Of a stretch of 64,000 nt of DNA, positions 1 through 10,410 are shown piece by piece. The stretch's first letter is position 1; every line of letters begins with the position of its first letter. Below the pieces are notes generated by a model. The model searched no databases, was not told the origin of the DNA, and saw nothing but the letters and a program-made list of their open reading frames with translations. Made by a program: the position numbers and the translations under genes. Source of the stretch: Trichobilharzia szidati (Eukaryota > Platyhelminthes > Trematoda > Strigeidida > Schistosomatidae); assembly GCA_944472155.2 (NCBI GenBank), contig OX235272.1:93874020-93938019 (forward strand). The letters are read 5' to 3'.

Positions 1-129
1 ACAGATATGAAAGTAAATTTTTAAACCTCTTCTAGTCAGTTTTCATTCCTTCTCATTTCGAGTGGTACTTAGGATTACATTTTTGGAATTTTCAGCAGCG
101 ATAGTGTTTTTTTATTAAGGAGGTGAGTC

Positions 130-265
130 TGACCGTCTAACATCCAACCCCCGCGCTCCGCCTTTCACCCGAATTACATCCAGTTAAGCGGGATTGAGTC
201 GGCTGGAAATTGAGTCCGAACCATGTGTATCTTTGTCAAGCATTCTAGAAACTATTGAACCCCTG
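130..265 (-). mobile_element. SINE-C relic, degenerate
   Basis: The segment resembles, with many changes, the minus-strand body of the tRNA-like SINE-C family seen clearly at 38776-39012: a cytosine-rich stretch, then a tcggc block, an accatgtg block and a tail. The A and B boxes are not intact. Bases 1-129 show nothing I can name. Confidence 0.35.
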
Positions 266-304
266 AAGCTCCCAAAAGACCAGTGTAGTTAATAATAACA
301 ATAA

Positions 305-1416
305 TAATCTATTTTATTCCGAAAACAGTACTTGTTATACAGAATGGAATTTTCAGCATTAATCACAATATTGCATCTAATTTCCCCAAATTACAAATAA
401 AAATTAGTCACACAGAAAATTTTCCACATTTGCAATAGGGGTAATGTCAAAAATATGCAGCATATAAAATGGAAATAATAATAATGATAACAGCTAAGGT
501 AATAATAATAATAATACAAATGAGAATTGCCGTGGGCTTGTTTCACACTGTACTGTCGATGTGGTGTAGAAATCCTAGCATGTTTAGAAATATTGAATAT
601 AATGTTCTCTCTACATGATATGGTGAGGGGAAAAACAAAGATTACAGAAGTCATAGAGATAAGTTGGTGTTTGCAATTATGAAAGTAAAACAAAGAAGTA
701 ACAGGACCATAAATATATTAGAAATAATAAAAGTAAAACTTGAAGGTATATAAGGATGGATGGAGGAAATTGTTTATTTACTGGATGTAAAAAGGTAAGT
801 TAATTCTTGCCTGACATTATTTTCATCACATAAAATACGTGCCAAGTATGGTATCATAGAATTTTTATAATTACACGTGCGAGTATACAGTTTTCTGAAG
901 TTGCTTCTTATTCTACCTGAGGAGATGCAAGGTGAAAGCTGAGGATAAAGTGGATGCTCCAAGTCAGACAAAATCCCTCTAGCAAATTTACTGCACGAAG
1001 TCAAGTGCCTATCGACAAAGACGTTAACTATGTGGTCCACTGGGATACCACTCACCCTACTGACCGTCATCAGCATTCTACAAATTGTGACATAGTCCCT
1101 TTTAAGCAAACCAGGAAAGAATAAGAGTGAACAATAAAGAAGAATAGGTAGGATGCAAGAGTTTATGAACTGTAAGAGGAGGGGTTGAGTTATACCCGAG
1201 TGCCTTAACTTGTTAATGTAAAATGTCAGGTGGAATATTTTACTGGAGATCACTGAGACATGGGTAGACCAGGAGAGATCAGAAGAGAGAATAAGTCCAA
1301 GATACTTAATTTCTGATTTAATTCCCATATCATTGTCATCAATCTTACAACTGTCATGAGAATCGACGGCTTCTTTTAGCTGTCTTTTACATCTTAAGCT
1401 GAAATTAACAGTTTGA
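305..1416 (-). mobile_element. CR1-clade LINE (SR1-like), 3' end, 5' truncated
   Basis: The 3' end lies at the left, with a TAA-type tail near 292-311. It is followed on the minus strand by a 3' UTR that recurs at 23220-23290 and in the opposite orientation at 43640-43720. The coding part is the C-terminal third of a non-LTR reverse transcriptase. A SINE-B at 1417 interrupts or truncates the 5' side. The three shared 3' ends show that this is one family. Confidence 0.75.
774..1416 (-). pseudogene. CR1-type reverse transcriptase, C-terminal fragment
   Basis: About 210 codons are open to a natural stop at 774. The frame holds the post-catalytic part of a CR1-like RT: the YLGLILSSDLSW block, a long helical segment ending in ILLYCSLLFFPG, and a basic C-terminal tail (LYPQLSPCISSGRIR, then YLARILCDE). 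The same tail can be read from the CR1 copies at 23590-23730 and 43080-43260. The catalytic YADD block and the endonuclease are missing, so this cannot be an autonomous gene. The first residues of the open frame come from the adjoining SINE. Confidence 0.7.
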
Positions 1417-1716
1417 TATTTTTGATTGCACACTAGTCAGTAACTAGTGTAATGTGTCTAGTCCTATCTTCGCTGCAGACTGAATTCTATCAGTCAAGCT
1501 TGCAATGTGGCCACCATGCTAGGTGGCTCATCATTACGGTGCACTGTGAATTGTTGGTATTAGATGGTTGGAGGCAATCGGCAGGAGGCCTTGGACCTAG
1601 GTTTCGTGCTAGTTGGCACTCATCAGCAAGGAAGGAACTCATGTCCATTCTGAGATTCAAACCCACGTCACTCAGCTCTGCAGTCAGAGACGTTACCACT
1701 GTGCTATTCAGGCTGT
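1417..1716 (-). mobile_element. SINE-B copy, carries a canonical hammerhead motif
   Basis: This near full-length SINE-B lies on the minus strand. Reading 5' to 3' from the right it has a tRNA-like head (degenerate B-box region near 1660-1675), the hammerhead motif (1589-1631), a body shared with 15785-16300, and a 3' end that reads gcaatcaaaaa. It abuts an oppositely oriented SINE-A 3' end at 1717. Confidence 0.75.
1589..1631 (-). ncRNA. Hammerhead ribozyme motif, type I layout
   Basis: On the minus strand the order is: stem I 5' strand CCTTG, core CTGATGA, stem II GTGC with loop CAACTA and GCAC, core GAAA, the palindrome CCTAGG ending at a GTC cleavage triplet, then stem I 3' strand CAAGG. 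Every invariant core base is present. Stem III is only a self-complementary hexamer, so activity would probably need a dimer, as is known for schistosome Sm-alpha ribozymes. Activity is inferred, not shown. Confidence 0.75.
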
Positions 1717-1795
1717 CCGGTACTCCCAGGTTTTCCAGTGATTCTCTAACTGATGTCAGCTCATGATGAAATCCTCCATACTCACGAAAACACTG
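1717..1795 (+). mobile_element. SINE-A 3' end fragment
   Basis: It holds the last 75 bases of SINE-A, from the stem-I-like block before ggttttccag to gatgaaatcctcc. It is joined head-on to the minus-strand SINE-B at 1716. Bases 1796-1924 show nothing recognisable. Confidence 0.65.
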
Positions 1796-1924
1796 TATAT
1801 AAATGCGATTACACAGCTTAGTGAGTGAATTCACCGGAAAAAGAGCCTCTTCGCCCAGTAACATGTTCTGTTTTCAATTTAGCGAAAATATTCATTCAGA
1901 CATCTATAAAAAACAAAATAATTG

Positions 1925-2521
1925 AGCAAAGAATATTCTTTTCGACAATTTCCTCTTCTGATCCTACAATTATATATATATGCTTATATACATAGAATAT
2001 TCTAGAATAGTTTCTCGTCAGATTTCAGAACATCACTCTACGTGGTTAAGTAAAGGACAAACAAAATCCATTCGTAGCACTATTCTATCTCATCTTGTGG
2101 ATACAGAACACAAGACTGATGTCAACGAGACAGCTTTCAAAGTCATTTACCGCATACCAACAAATCTTAACTTCGCCTTAAGAGTTCGTTTACTAAATAT
2201 TGCTGAGACCGTTGGGTTCCACATTAAGAAGCCTAATTTATGTGTCCGAAAGAAGCTAGTTCAGACATTGTCCTTACCTTGGTTATCTAGGTTCGAATGA
2301 TCCTCGATTTTTGCTGAAATTTCCTTAATTTTATTTGATATCCTATTTGCTATTATATTATTATTATAATTTAAGCATCTTTGATGAACTGTAACTCCGT
2401 TGATCTTACCTTACAAATCGATATTAATTAAGAAGCATATAGAATATTCTATGTATATAAACATATACTTATGTAGAGCCACAAGAGGAAATTATTGAAA
2501 AGGATATTCTTTGCTCAAATT
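1925..2521 (+). mobile_element. PLE fragment (PLE-5) bounded by inverted tails
   Basis: The C-terminal end of a Penelope-like endonuclease (2010-2300) is flanked by about 85-bp inverted repeats, 1925-2008 and 2437-2521. Both arms read gagcaaagaatat from the outside inward. Inverted copies of the terminal repeat are common in PLE insertions. Confidence 0.6.
2010..2300 (+). pseudogene. PLE GIY-YIG endonuclease, C-terminal part
   Basis: The frame reads HHSTWLSKGQTKS, TILSHLVDTEHK and LLNIAETVGFHIKKP. This matches the end of PLE endonucleases, with a conserved SxxxxHL...H block and a terminal basic segment ending in LSLPW. The GIY-YIG motif itself and the whole RT are missing. It is comparable to the C-termini at 13133-13400 and 52311-52526. 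Confidence 0.6.
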
Positions 2522-2804
2522 TTCTGTATTTTAAAGATGTTTTGTTTCCTCGATAAACTTGTACTTAATTGGTAAACTTTTTGAGACATGGTTTTCTAAG
2601 CATTCTTTATGTAAATGGAAAAACATTTCTTCCAGTTGTTGGTTCTCTGAACATGAATTCTTGATAACTGTGAATAATATATTTTTCGCAATGCATAAAC
2701 TGTCTACTCATGAGTAGCCTTATTAGTTAAAATAAAAATGTGAACTGTGATACGTCATTCTAGTAAAAAGAGCGAAAAATTCAGTATTATTCTCATTGCT
2801 AATT
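2522..2804. other. Unassigned AT-rich sequence
   Basis: I see no gene, repeat family or RNA here. Confidence 0.5.
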
Positions 2805-3125
2805 CATCAGGCTGGACAGCTGTTTAATCCTAGTTTGGGACTCTAATTCAGTATGCAACCACCATGGATGGAAACTAGGACCTGTAGGTTACAAACCATA
2901 CTCATGGATCATTCACCCACTGTGAACCCATTCAGCCACCCGTGAATTCCAAAACCTACCAATTCGTGATTTTAGCGCGATCACCGCCCAGTGTCATCGA
3001 TGACTATTTTCCCTCACGCCTGATACGGAGGACTCCATTGGTGAAGGCTTCTCGCTGGAACTCCAGGTTACGTCGTCCTGTAGTGGGTGATTAGCGAGTA
3101 TCAGATCAATTTTCAAGAGATGGTA
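2805..3125 (-). mobile_element. SINE-A copy, diverged
   Basis: The order matches the minus-strand SINE-A consensus: ggacagctgttt, a tttgggactc block, a weak tRNA-like B box, the tgaattccaa block and a terminal gtatcagatcaattttcaag. The hammerhead-like block is decayed. Confidence 0.6.
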
Positions 3126-3184
3126 GAAGTTGGGTATCATGGGCTAAGGAATGGGGTTACTAACCAACCTCATGTCCAATCTTT

Positions 3185-3290
3185 TCTTTTTTATCCAGGC
3201 TTGTTACTGGGAAGACAAGATTCAGGAGTGCATCGGCCGTGAATTTAACCAGGATATCCCATATGGCTGAGAAGCATTCTACAAATATAT
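3185..3290 (-). mobile_element. SINE-C relic
   Basis: The blocks ggagtgcatcggccg and gagaagcattctac match the tRNA-like part of SINE-C with decay. The following 3291-3535 is AT-rich and unassigned. Confidence 0.35.
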
Positions 3291-3535
3291 GTTCTTAAAA
3301 TTGTTAAGATCAAAAATTTACACTGAAAAGTAACAACTCATTTGATTTTTGATGACTTAGATACTTTTCTTTCCCCAGTATTAGATAAAAATATTCAGAG
3401 ACATTCCTTAGGACTACCGTTTGTCTTAGCAATTTTTTACGCTCGAATTTTGTCGGGAAATAAATTTATGTTTGTCGTTATATTTATTGCTCTATAATTT
3501 CATATTTTGATATATTTCATGTCGGTTGATTATAT

Positions 3536-5330
3536 GTGATTATAGGGAAGTCTTATAACCAAGTCTCTATCCGGGAAGAGATCAACACAAGTCAAAACTA
3601 TAAAAGACAGCCAAGGGAACCCAATTACCAAAGAAGAAATAGAGATTAAACAATGGGAGGACCACTTCAAAGGACTCTTGAACCGACCACCACCTACAAC
3701 CAGTCCAGAAATACTAACAACAGTACGTACACAACTGCAAGTTGACACCAATCCTCAAACGAAAACTGAAGTCTTGAATGCAATGAAGCTTCTGAAAGCT
3801 GGAAAAGCAGCTGGACCAGATGGAATACCCCCGGAAGCACTGAAAGCGGACCCAGAAACGACGGCAGATATGCTGACTCCATTATTGCAAAAGATCTGGA
3901 AAGAGGGAAAGGTGCCTACTGACTGGAGGAAAGGTTACCTAGTGAAACTACCAAAGAAGGGCGACCTAGGACTCTGCAAGAACTGGCGAGTAATCATGCT
4001 CCTGTCGACGCCAAGTAAAATCCTGAGTCGCATCATCCTGGAGAGAATAAAGGACGCACTGGATACAGAACTCCGACCAGAACAAGCTGGATTCAGGAAA
4101 GGCAAATCATGTTCTGACCAAATCGCAACTCTACGCATCATCATTGAACAAAGCATGGAATGGCAATCATATCTCTACCTCAACTTTATAGACTTTGAGA
4201 AGGCCTTCGACAACATTGACCGCGAAGTAATTTGGAAACTACTCGAGTACTACGGCGTACCCCAAATATTCATCAACCCTATTCAAAACCTGTACGACAA
4301 CGGCACATGTCAAGTGATCCACAACGGAAAACTCAGCGAGGCGATTGGAGTAAACACAGGAATCAGACAAGGGTGCTTATTGTCACCAATGATATTCCTA
4401 GTTGTGGTGGACTGGATTATGTGTCAGACAGTGGGAAACGAAAAGACAGGGATATCATGGACCGACGTAAAGAACCTGGAAGACTCGGATTTCGCGGATG
4501 ACTTATGGCTGATGTCACACAAAATCGAAGACTTACAAGCGAAAACCGGCAAACTGGTCGAAGAAGCAGCCAGAGAAGACAGGACTCCAGGTGAACATAG
4601 ACAAGACGGAGGTTATGAAAATAACCAACAACAACAACAACAGCAGCAACATCCAGCGCCAATCACCACCAACAAGAGGGATTTCAAAGAGGTTACTTCA
4701 TTCACTTATCTGGGGAGCATTGTCTCAACTACAACAGAAGCGGACGAGGATGTCAAATCGAGAATCGGGAAGGCGAGAAACACATACATCAACCTCAAAC
4801 CAATCTGGAAATCTTCGTCACTCAGCCTGCATCAACAACAAAATTCGGATTTTCAATACAAACGTCAAGTCAGTCAGTTCTTCTATACGGATGGATCAGA
4901 AACTTGGCTGGTCACAAAGAATATTTCCAACAGCCTGTAGCAGACATTTATCAACAACTGTCTTCGTTCTATACTGAAGATCAGATGGCCGGCCGGAAAG
5001 AATCACCAACAAGAAACTATGGGAACAAACAAAACAAGAACCAATCGCTCAACGAATATGCAGGAGAAGATGGAGATGGATTGGACACTCGCTGAGGAAG
5101 CCGCTGGGTGACATCGCGCGTCATGCCATAGCTCGAGTGGAACTTGAAAGGGAAGCGGCGAGTGGGACGTCCAAGTGTGACATGGAGGAGATCGTGTGAA
5201 GAGGAACTGAAGCAGTATGGACTAACACGGATGCTGGTGAAAAGTACAGCAGAAGACAGAAGCAAGTGGAGGCGTGCAGTTGAAGCCCTATGTTCCACTA
5301 GAAACCCAAGGGAACAATAATAATAATATT
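3536..5330 (+). mobile_element. RTE-A1 LINE (SR3/Perere-like), 5' truncated
   Basis: The copy starts inside the linker between endonuclease and RT (frame reading TIKDSQGNPITKEE). It holds most of the RT and ends with the family 3' UTR, the gaagccctatgttccac block and an AATAAT tail. Pieces of the same family recur at 8560-8990, 21817-22345, 24800-25630, 27500-28335, 52870-53420, 58450-59000 and 62935-64000. Confidence 0.8.
3678..4940 (+). pseudogene. RTE-clade reverse transcriptase, long ORF with frameshifts
   Basis: The 420-codon open frame contains RT motifs in order: KAAGPDGIPPEALK (residues about 43-56), LPKKGDLGLCKNWR, LRPEQAGFRKGKSC, FIDFEKAFDNIDRE, GIRQGCLLSPMIF and the catalytic FADD (about residue 273). 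After KLVEEAAR the frame slips near 4575: the expected TGLQVNIDKTEVMK runs in the +1 frame (4591-4977), then the family sequence VTSFTYLGS returns in the first frame. A CAA/CAG run gives a short glutamine tract. The apurinic endonuclease is absent, so the copy is not autonomous. It is among the best-preserved RTs in the window. Confidence 0.8.
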
Positions 5331-5489
5331 ATAATAATATCATCTCTGAGCAGTCATTAGCTTGGTACTTCTTGGTACGTCTTGAATGAATTCAACGACT
5401 CCTGCGAAGTACAAGCCTGTGTTATTCGAAGCAGAGAAATTTTCAATAAGCGTCATTAGAATCAACTTATTTTGAATTCAGATTTTATC

Positions 5490-5840
5490 CAAGGATTGAA
5501 ATCCGGTGAGTAATGGACAACTGTTTCGTCCTATTTTGCGAATCTTCACTCAGGACTGGGATCGTCTGGGATCAAAGAAGATATCTTCTGGTTATGAAAG
5601 GAGTTGGTTGATCATTCAGCCACTGGAGCGCAGTACATTTTTCCATGAATTCTAACTTCAGTCAATCCCTTGGATTTTTAGCTCTGTCTATTGCCAGTCG
5701 AATCGGCGAGTATTTGTCCACATACTCAACCTAGTAGACCCCACCGACCACGACTTCCCACTAGAACTCTAGTGAACATCATCCTGTAGCCAGTGAGCCA
5801 GTGACCATCAGATTAATTTTCAAGTGTTAATTTGTTTGGA
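5490..5840 (-). mobile_element. SINE-A copy, diverged
   Basis: Blocks acaactgtttcgtcc, gccactgg, tgaattctaac and the terminal cagattaattttcaagt are in minus-strand SINE-A order. Bases 5331-5489 between it and RTE-A are unassigned. Confidence 0.55.
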
Positions 5841-5967
5841 GGAGGAGGAGGGGGGACCATGCTAACATGCTGCTGGGGTTAACAAACTGGGACGAAACAA
5901 CTGTGTCAATTACTCTAATTGATATCAAGCCGTGGTCAAATCTGAGAAAAGTAATTAAAGAACAGTT

Positions 5968-6232
5968 ATTATTATGGTTGTGAGGAAACCACCAAGGGAT
6001 ATCACTAGACAAGCCATCGCTCGAGTGGAACCCGAAATGGAAGGCAGCGAGTTGGTCGTCAATGCGAGGGTGACATGGAGTGGTGGATGTTATACGAAGA
6101 GGAGATGAAAGCGTGTGGGCAGACTTGGAGCCAGGTGAAAACTTTAGCAGAGAACCGAACGCAATGGAGACGTTCGTGGCTGAAGCCCTATGTTCCTGTA
6201 GGAATTAAAGGAAACAATAATAATATTACTAC
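5968..6232 (+). mobile_element. RTE-A2 3' end
   Basis: It matches the end of the RTE-A2 copy at 33815-35465: the tcactagacaagccat block, the gaagaggagatgaaa block, gctgaagccctatgttcct and a taggaattaaaggaaac tail followed by AATAAT. Confidence 0.7.
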
Positions 6233-6786
6233 AGTGCTTGTTAGTTGAATTTCTCTTCTGAAATTATTCGTAGAACTAACTAACTATACATAACTTGAAA
6301 TGGAACTCAGCATCAAAATGTTATATACATGGAAATAAAAAAAACATAACTGAAAACTCTGTATGTGTCGATGAACAAGAGTATCGAAATAATCAATAAT
6401 ACCATTAGACATTTATCATATGAATTTATTATTGATAACAGAATTTTAACTTTCTAGTCTACTGAATATATTTCAGAAAATTCAGACACAAACAATTAAG
6501 CATATCTGAACAATTTGATAATTTTTATAGACAGAAATAATAAAATTCATTATGTTTACAATTTCTATTATTATTATTATGATTATCAATGATTGATTGA
6601 TTGGTCAGATATTTGCTATTATCATTCTTCATGGATAATGCAATTAATTTTCCACTGAATAGGATAAAATTAATTAAATTTAGTCGAAAACTTTTATTTT
6701 ATTTACATACTGAACTTTATATTATTATTGATCAGGATAATCGGCTTTTAATCTCTCCTCAAAATTATCTTCTTAGCGTTTTGATG
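6233..6786. other. Unassigned AT-rich sequence
   Basis: Short AT-rich open frames only; no recognisable protein, RNA or repeat family. Confidence 0.5.
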
Positions 6787-7165
6787 TCGTGCCTCTAGTC
6801 CTTGGGGTTGATGCAGACTCAATTCTATCAGTTATAGGATTTTCATCATGAGCTGACATTAGTTACAGAACCACTGGAAAACCTGCGAGTACTGGACAGC
6901 AGTTCCCTCCGTCCTAGTTTGGGACTCTTCAACAGTATGCGCCCACCGGGATTCGAACCCAGGACCTTCTGGTTACAAGGCTAGCGAGTTCGTATGCCAT
7001 TAAGCCACTTGGACCCGATCCCGGTGGGTGCGTACTACCGAAGAGTCCCAAACTACGACGAAACGGCTGTCCAGTACTCCCAGCTGGTTTTCCAGTGGTT
7101 CTCTAACAAATGTCAGCTCATGATGAAGATCCTGTAACCAATCAAATCCCTACAAACCAACACTT
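6787..7165. mobile_element. SINE-A fold-back (minus then plus), next to a SINE-B scrap
   Basis: Bases 6787-6836 match a minus-strand SINE-B piece. Bases 6840-7015 are the 3' half of SINE-A on the minus strand, with a clear B-box sequence (gattcgaaccc, complement). From about 7018 the same half runs on the plus strand to 7165, so the arms can pair with almost no spacer. Confidence 0.65.
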
Positions 7166-7184
7166 GAATATCTATCAGTTATAT

Positions 7185-7480
7185 TTACAAATGTGACCAG
7201 CAATTGTCCTAGGTGGCTAGCTATCACGGGCACTCTGAGTTGCTGTTATTAGAAGGTTGGAATTAATAGGCGGGAAACTCAGTGGTAATGACTCTGACTC
7301 TAATAACACTGAGTGACACGGATTCGAATTTCTCAAGAGAAATATGTTTCTTCAAGATTGCAGATGCGCTTTGCGGACAGGGCTTCCTTCCGATAGCCTC
7401 CTAACATCTAACAACACTCTTCTCTATGTCACTGTCAGATACCCATCCTGTTCTGTTTCCATTTCGGTGCTGTTCGACAG
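7185..7480. mobile_element. SINE-B relics in both orientations
   Basis: Bases 7195-7275 resemble the minus-strand body (cctaggtggctagc block). Bases 7285-7395 resemble the plus-strand tRNA-like head and the gattgcagatgcgc block. The hammerhead core is lost. From 7481 to about 7855 nothing can be assigned. Confidence 0.4.
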
Positions 7481-7855
7481 TCTGCCAAGAGTAGGATTTC
7501 TCTTGAAGGTTTCCCCATTGTATGCTTTGGAATCATTTCCATTTCCCTCTCTGTATTCATTGGGTGACAGCCTGTTGTCTGTTTGGTTGCTTGTTTGAGT
7601 TCATTATTGCTTCTACTATCTGGTCAACCATCCAATCTTCAGGTTTGTATGGTACAGCAAAAGTGGATTTATCTAAAACCTGACAATTCTCAAAATGTCA
7701 GTCGAATAACGCCATTCATAATGTATTGAGAATGAACGTATTACTTTAATTATCCAACACGATCAACTTGGTCTACTCCTAATCTTACAGTGAGTATTCG
7801 TCACATTTTAATTCATCAGTAACGACTTATTTTTGCTATATTTTCTGATGTAGTC

Positions 7856-8060
7856 ATGTTCTACTAACTGGGTAGTTTATTTGGGAAACTTTTAAATTTC
7901 CCCACGAGTTTATTAGTCATCCCTTCTAGTAACCTTGAAAGTGATTGGTTGCTTTTGTGTTTTCTCACCCTCTAACCCACTTGCATTGGTATTGATTATT
8001 TCCCTGAATTGGAGGTTGACCTTTAGTTCGTGTGTTTCCCTCCCTTTGGATTGTTAAATC
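7856..8060 (-). mobile_element. PLE-3 noncoding region fragment
   Basis: The block from the ccacgagtttattag stretch to the gattggttg stretch recurs at 11120-11220 and, weaker, at 9690-9770, where it follows PLE-3 coding sequence. It is therefore taken as PLE-3 3' noncoding DNA. Confidence 0.45.
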
Positions 8061-8099
8061 TTCATTATAATAAAGGTTTTTGCATTTCCCAATGAATGA

Positions 8100-8170
8100 A
8101 AAACAAAACGATATTGTTTTTACTGACGTTTCGCTATTTAATGCTAATAGCTTTATCAAAGTATTATTAA
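8100..8170 (-). ncRNA. PLE hammerhead-like motif, degenerate
   Basis: On the minus strand a TTGATAA block precedes a hairpin (GCTATT with AATAGC) followed by CGAAACGTC. The order core, stem II, GAAAC, GTC is that of hammerheads in PLE terminal repeats, but the first core block is mutated. Bases 8211-8559 beyond it are unassigned. Confidence 0.4.
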
Positions 8171-8559
8171 ACCGAAATTTACAAAATCTCTGCATATATA
8201 TAAGAAACAGTTAGGGGGTGAGAAAATAGACATAGGTCAAGTTAAAGGGATATATTGAAAGTTAAAATACCAATGCAGATCACTAAACAAAATAACAAAG
8301 GTAATAGTACGTCTGTTATGATATCAAAATAAAGTTTACTAACTTGATCATCGTTCGTCTGTCTGGGGGCATTTTTAGTTGTCAAGTTGGTCAATTGGTA
8401 AAGATAACAAAATCAAGTGTGGATTGTTGGATTTGATAAGTGTGTAAAATTATAAAAGTAGTATGTGTTTGCGTAGTGAACTTGCATATCACATTCGTGT
8501 TGATTTTGTCACTTGGTGGGGGAGGGAGGTGTTGTAACCAGGTCAGATTCTGTTTTAGT

Positions 8560-8990
8560 CCATCATTCCTATTCAGGCAATTTTGATTCCACTTGATATG
8601 AATGAAGTAACCTCTTTCAAATCCCTCCCGTTGATGGTGTTTGGCGCTGGATGTTGCTGCTGTTGTTGTTGTTATTGGTTGGTTATTTTCATAACCTCCG
8701 TCTTGTCTATGTTCACCTGCAGTCCTGTCTTCACCGGCTGCTTCTTCGACCAGTTTGTCGGTTTTTGCTTGTAAGTCTTCGATTTTGTGTGAGATCAAAC
8801 ATAAATCATCCACGCGCGAAATCCAGGTCTTCTAGGTTCTTCACGTCGGTCCAGGATATCCCTGTCTTCTCGTTTCCCACTGTCTGACGCATAATCCAGT
8901 CCACCACAATTAGGAATATCATTGGTGATAATAACCACCCTTGTCTGACTCCTGTGTTTACTCCAAACGCCTCGCTGAGTTTTCCGTTTG
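8560..8990 (-). mobile_element. RTE-A1 internal fragment
   Basis: The minus strand carries the RT stretch from the palm to the LVEEAA segment: HKIEDLQAK is readable in one frame (8391-8813). The GIRQ-type block lies at about 8930-8960. Against 3536-5330 it is interrupted and frame-shifted. The expected FADD reads as MDDL, so the catalytic first aspartate context is altered. Confidence 0.65.
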
Positions 8991-8994
8991 TTGA

Positions 8995-9245
8995 TCTACC
9001 TATCTCCTATATAGATAAAGTTGATTAAAGCATCGAGGATGCTGTTTTCGAGATTCTCCATGAAGCAGTCAGCTAGAAGTGAACCGAGGGAAGACCTCAT
9101 AGATACGCCATCTTTTTGTACACAAATTTCTCCATTGAATTCGAATTGGATATTAGACGTGCACCCGGAGAAGTAGTTCCTTCAGGAATCTCTAGGCTGT
9201 TGGTTTCGATGTAATTACAGATTACATGTAATTCTGACTTTTTCA
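8995..9245 (-). pseudogene. PLE-3 reverse transcriptase fragment
   Basis: One minus-strand frame gives FEFNGEICVQKDGVSM followed by SLLADCFMENLENS. This is the PLE RT palm block that precedes the catalytic aspartates. The frame breaks upstream and the YxDD block is not present. Confidence 0.5.
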
Positions 9246-9640
9246 TATATTCATATGTTGACTTAATCCTTATTATTTGTCCTTGTCCCTGAAAAATCTC
9301 TATTTTTTAATGCTTCTCCTTGCAGTTGTGTGATGTGATATTGATAGTATGTTGTTTTACGACTGTGTTGTTTTGTTTGAGTAAGTCAAGGAGACTCTTA
9401 CCATTGGACTGTCTCCGAGAATTATTTGGTTTGCAATTCTTGCTGACAGACATTTTTGATCCTACCATGTTGGGAATATTCTTCTTGATTCTCCTCAGTA
9501 CATGTTTTACAGCTGATATCTTATTTGATCTGTCTGCCGACCATATAAAGGCATTGTTGAGTATCGACGATTTTGCAATTAATAGTGTTCTCTGAGCTGG
9601 TTGGTTTAGTTGCGAAGCTTTCGTCGTCCTTCTGGACAAC
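9246..9640 (-). pseudogene. Probable PLE-3 N-terminal region
   Basis: A 110-codon basic open frame (9307-9639) begins just inside a PLE-type motif that has the gcgaagctttcgtcg block. A diverged relative lies at 28915-29130. I do not recognise the sequence itself. Its place between a PLE tail and a PLE RT fragment suggests the start of a second, tandem PLE-3 copy. Confidence 0.35.
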
Positions 9641-10410
9641 CACCCCTTTCAGCGCAATATTTAGCATGAAGTGAAATGATTTAAATTTCTTCATGAGTGA
9701 TATAATTGCGTCTCCTGGTAACCATTTTTACATATGTATTGACCATTTTCTATTAACTGGGATTTTAAACTTTCTGGTCACCTGATTTACTTTTTATTAG
9801 TTGGTATATTTGGTCTATATTAACGTGTTTGTTAATTGCATTTTCGTTTGAGTACCAGGCTTCTAGGAATTCCCTGACTGCACTTTTCGTGTTTCCTCTG
9901 TCTAAGATTTCTACATTATCCCAATCAAATTGATGACCATAATTGTCTATATGCATTGATACTAAAGAATATATATCGTGTCTTTTTACGGCTGATTTGT
10001 GTTTTTGGATTCTAATTCGAAGAGGACGGCCACTTTGGCCAATGTAATGCTTGTTGCAGTTCATACAATTTATTTTGTAAATGGTATTGATTTTATCCTC
10101 TTTTTCTTTTGGATCTTTTGGTTTGCATAATATCGAATTAAGTGACTTGACTGACTTGTGTGCTATATCTATGTCAAACGGTTTCAGTATTCTAGCTGTT
10201 ATTGCAGAGATATTTTTCATGTTAGGTAGAATGAATTTTCTTGTGGTCTTTGATGATGGTTCCTTGTTGGTGTTTTGATTCGACTTTAAACACTTTTTGA
10301 TGAAATCTTGTGGATATCCATTCTTTTTGAAGACCGTTTGTAGGTACTTTTCTTCCATTCTTTTCAACTCTGAAGTGCTACAATGTGTTTGAACTCTTTT
10401 AAACAATGTT
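9641..10410 (-). mobile_element. PLE-3 3' part: RT-EN linker, GIY-YIG endonuclease, tail
   Basis: The coding part is 9765-10406. It lies upstream (in element sense) of the 9641-9765 noncoding tail and then of the probable next copy at 8995-9640. The RT upstream of the linker is missing. Confidence 0.65.
9765..10406 (-). pseudogene. PLE-3 GIY-YIG endonuclease domain with linker
   Basis: The 213-codon open frame has the RT-endonuclease linker first (EEKYLQTVFKKNGYPQDFI). The endonuclease follows: IYKINCMNCNKHYIGQSG carries the CxxC pair before the GIY-YIG core (here HYIG), then LRIRIQKHKSAVK, MHIDNYGHQFDW and REFLEAWYSNENAINKH with the conserved late glutamate. It is intact as a domain but detached from an RT. 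No start context is expected because it is an internal piece of a polyprotein. Confidence 0.7.

Noticed and set aside
5017..5298. Minus-strand open frame, also at 22098-22355, 25386-25643 and 28005-28304
   Set aside because: It is the antisense of the RTE-A 3' end and recurs with every copy; the sense strand carries the RT tail.
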